Source: Achromobacter sp. ASV32
GTDB taxonomy: Bacteria; Pseudomonadota; Gammaproteobacteria; Burkholderiales; Burkholderiaceae_B
Direction of reading: 5' to 3'
NCBI RefSeq assembly: GCF_016428805.1
Contig: NZ_JAELTJ010000008.1
Span: 1-64,000 of the forward strand
Length of the DNA: 64,000 nucleotides
Shown here: positions 63,938 through 64,000 of the stretch, in pieces
How positions within the stretch are numbered: the first letter of the stretch is position 1
How the letters are laid out: each line of letters starts with the position of its first letter
The notes under the pieces: generated by a model
Told to the model about the DNA's origin: nothing
Databases searched by the model: none
Seen by the model: the letters and a program-made list of their open reading frames with translations, nothing else
Made by a program: the position numbers and the translations under genes

Positions 63938-64000
63938 CGGCAGGCGGCATCAGGGAGTAGCGGGAGAGGCGGACCGAAGTGTGCGCCAGAGACGTGGCGC

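Overview
The window is a high-G+C chromosomal segment of a betaproteobacterium of the family Alcaligenaceae, most like Achromobacter or Bordetella. This is judged from protein sequence character (PcaF, PqiABC, Bug-type binding protein, EhuB-like transporter), the ribF-ileS-lspA-coaBC order and the codon use; no species call is possible without a search. I found no rRNA, tRNA, insertion sequence, prophage or CRISPR array. No gene-free gap exceeds about 300 bases. Fifty protein genes are supported. Very long reading frames antisense to them are G+C shadow frames.

Layout. 174-10492 (+): xseA, a secreted ankyrin-repeat protein, sodB, a chemotaxis receptor, a ClC chloride channel and pcaF. 10658-11523 (-): a secreted DUF192 protein and a cold-shock protein. 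11749-25800 (+): clpS, an alpha-2-macroglobulin/pbpC pair, clpA, and pqiABC starting 4 bases after clpA; the envelope-defence pair therefore separates clpS from clpA by about 7.7 kb. 25981-34844 (+): trifunctional putA followed by a complete branched-chain-type amino-acid ABC operon (livJHMGF). Both have a GGTTGCA box, the known PutA operator core, and a similar inverted repeat at the same distance upstream of it. 34973-37011: an MFS transporter and a divergent TetR regulator sharing an 18-bp inverted-repeat operator. 37271-39405: a small unknown protein, mntH with a Fur-type box, and osmC.

39655-45006 (+): an ornithine-cyclodeaminase family enzyme with an orphan amino-acid binding protein, then an ehuBCDA-like polar amino-acid/ectoine ABC operon. 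45180-49988: an Old Yellow Enzyme, a dimeric-type dUTPase, an unknown membrane protein, DedA, a DUF457 membrane hydrolase and a Nudix hydrolase. 50226-54406 (+): a compact IclR - PepE - DUF1177 - AroM - Bug-receptor cluster with translational overlaps, which looks like an uncharacterised pathway for uptake and breakdown of aspartyl peptides or a related compound; it is the best candidate for a new system. 54548-60255 (-): coaBC, lspA, ileS and ribF. 60319-63519 (+): purN and an RsmB-type rRNA methyltransferase carrying seven 32-residue Arg/Gly-rich tandem repeats at its N-terminus and an acidic tail. 63542-63937 (-): a small secreted unknown protein.

Links between genes. Proline/amino-acid use (putA, liv operon, cyclodeaminase, ehu operon, peptide cluster) and envelope or oxidative-stress defence (sodB, osmC, mntH, pqiABC, A2M-PBP1C, ankyrin protein, OYE) are the two dominant themes.
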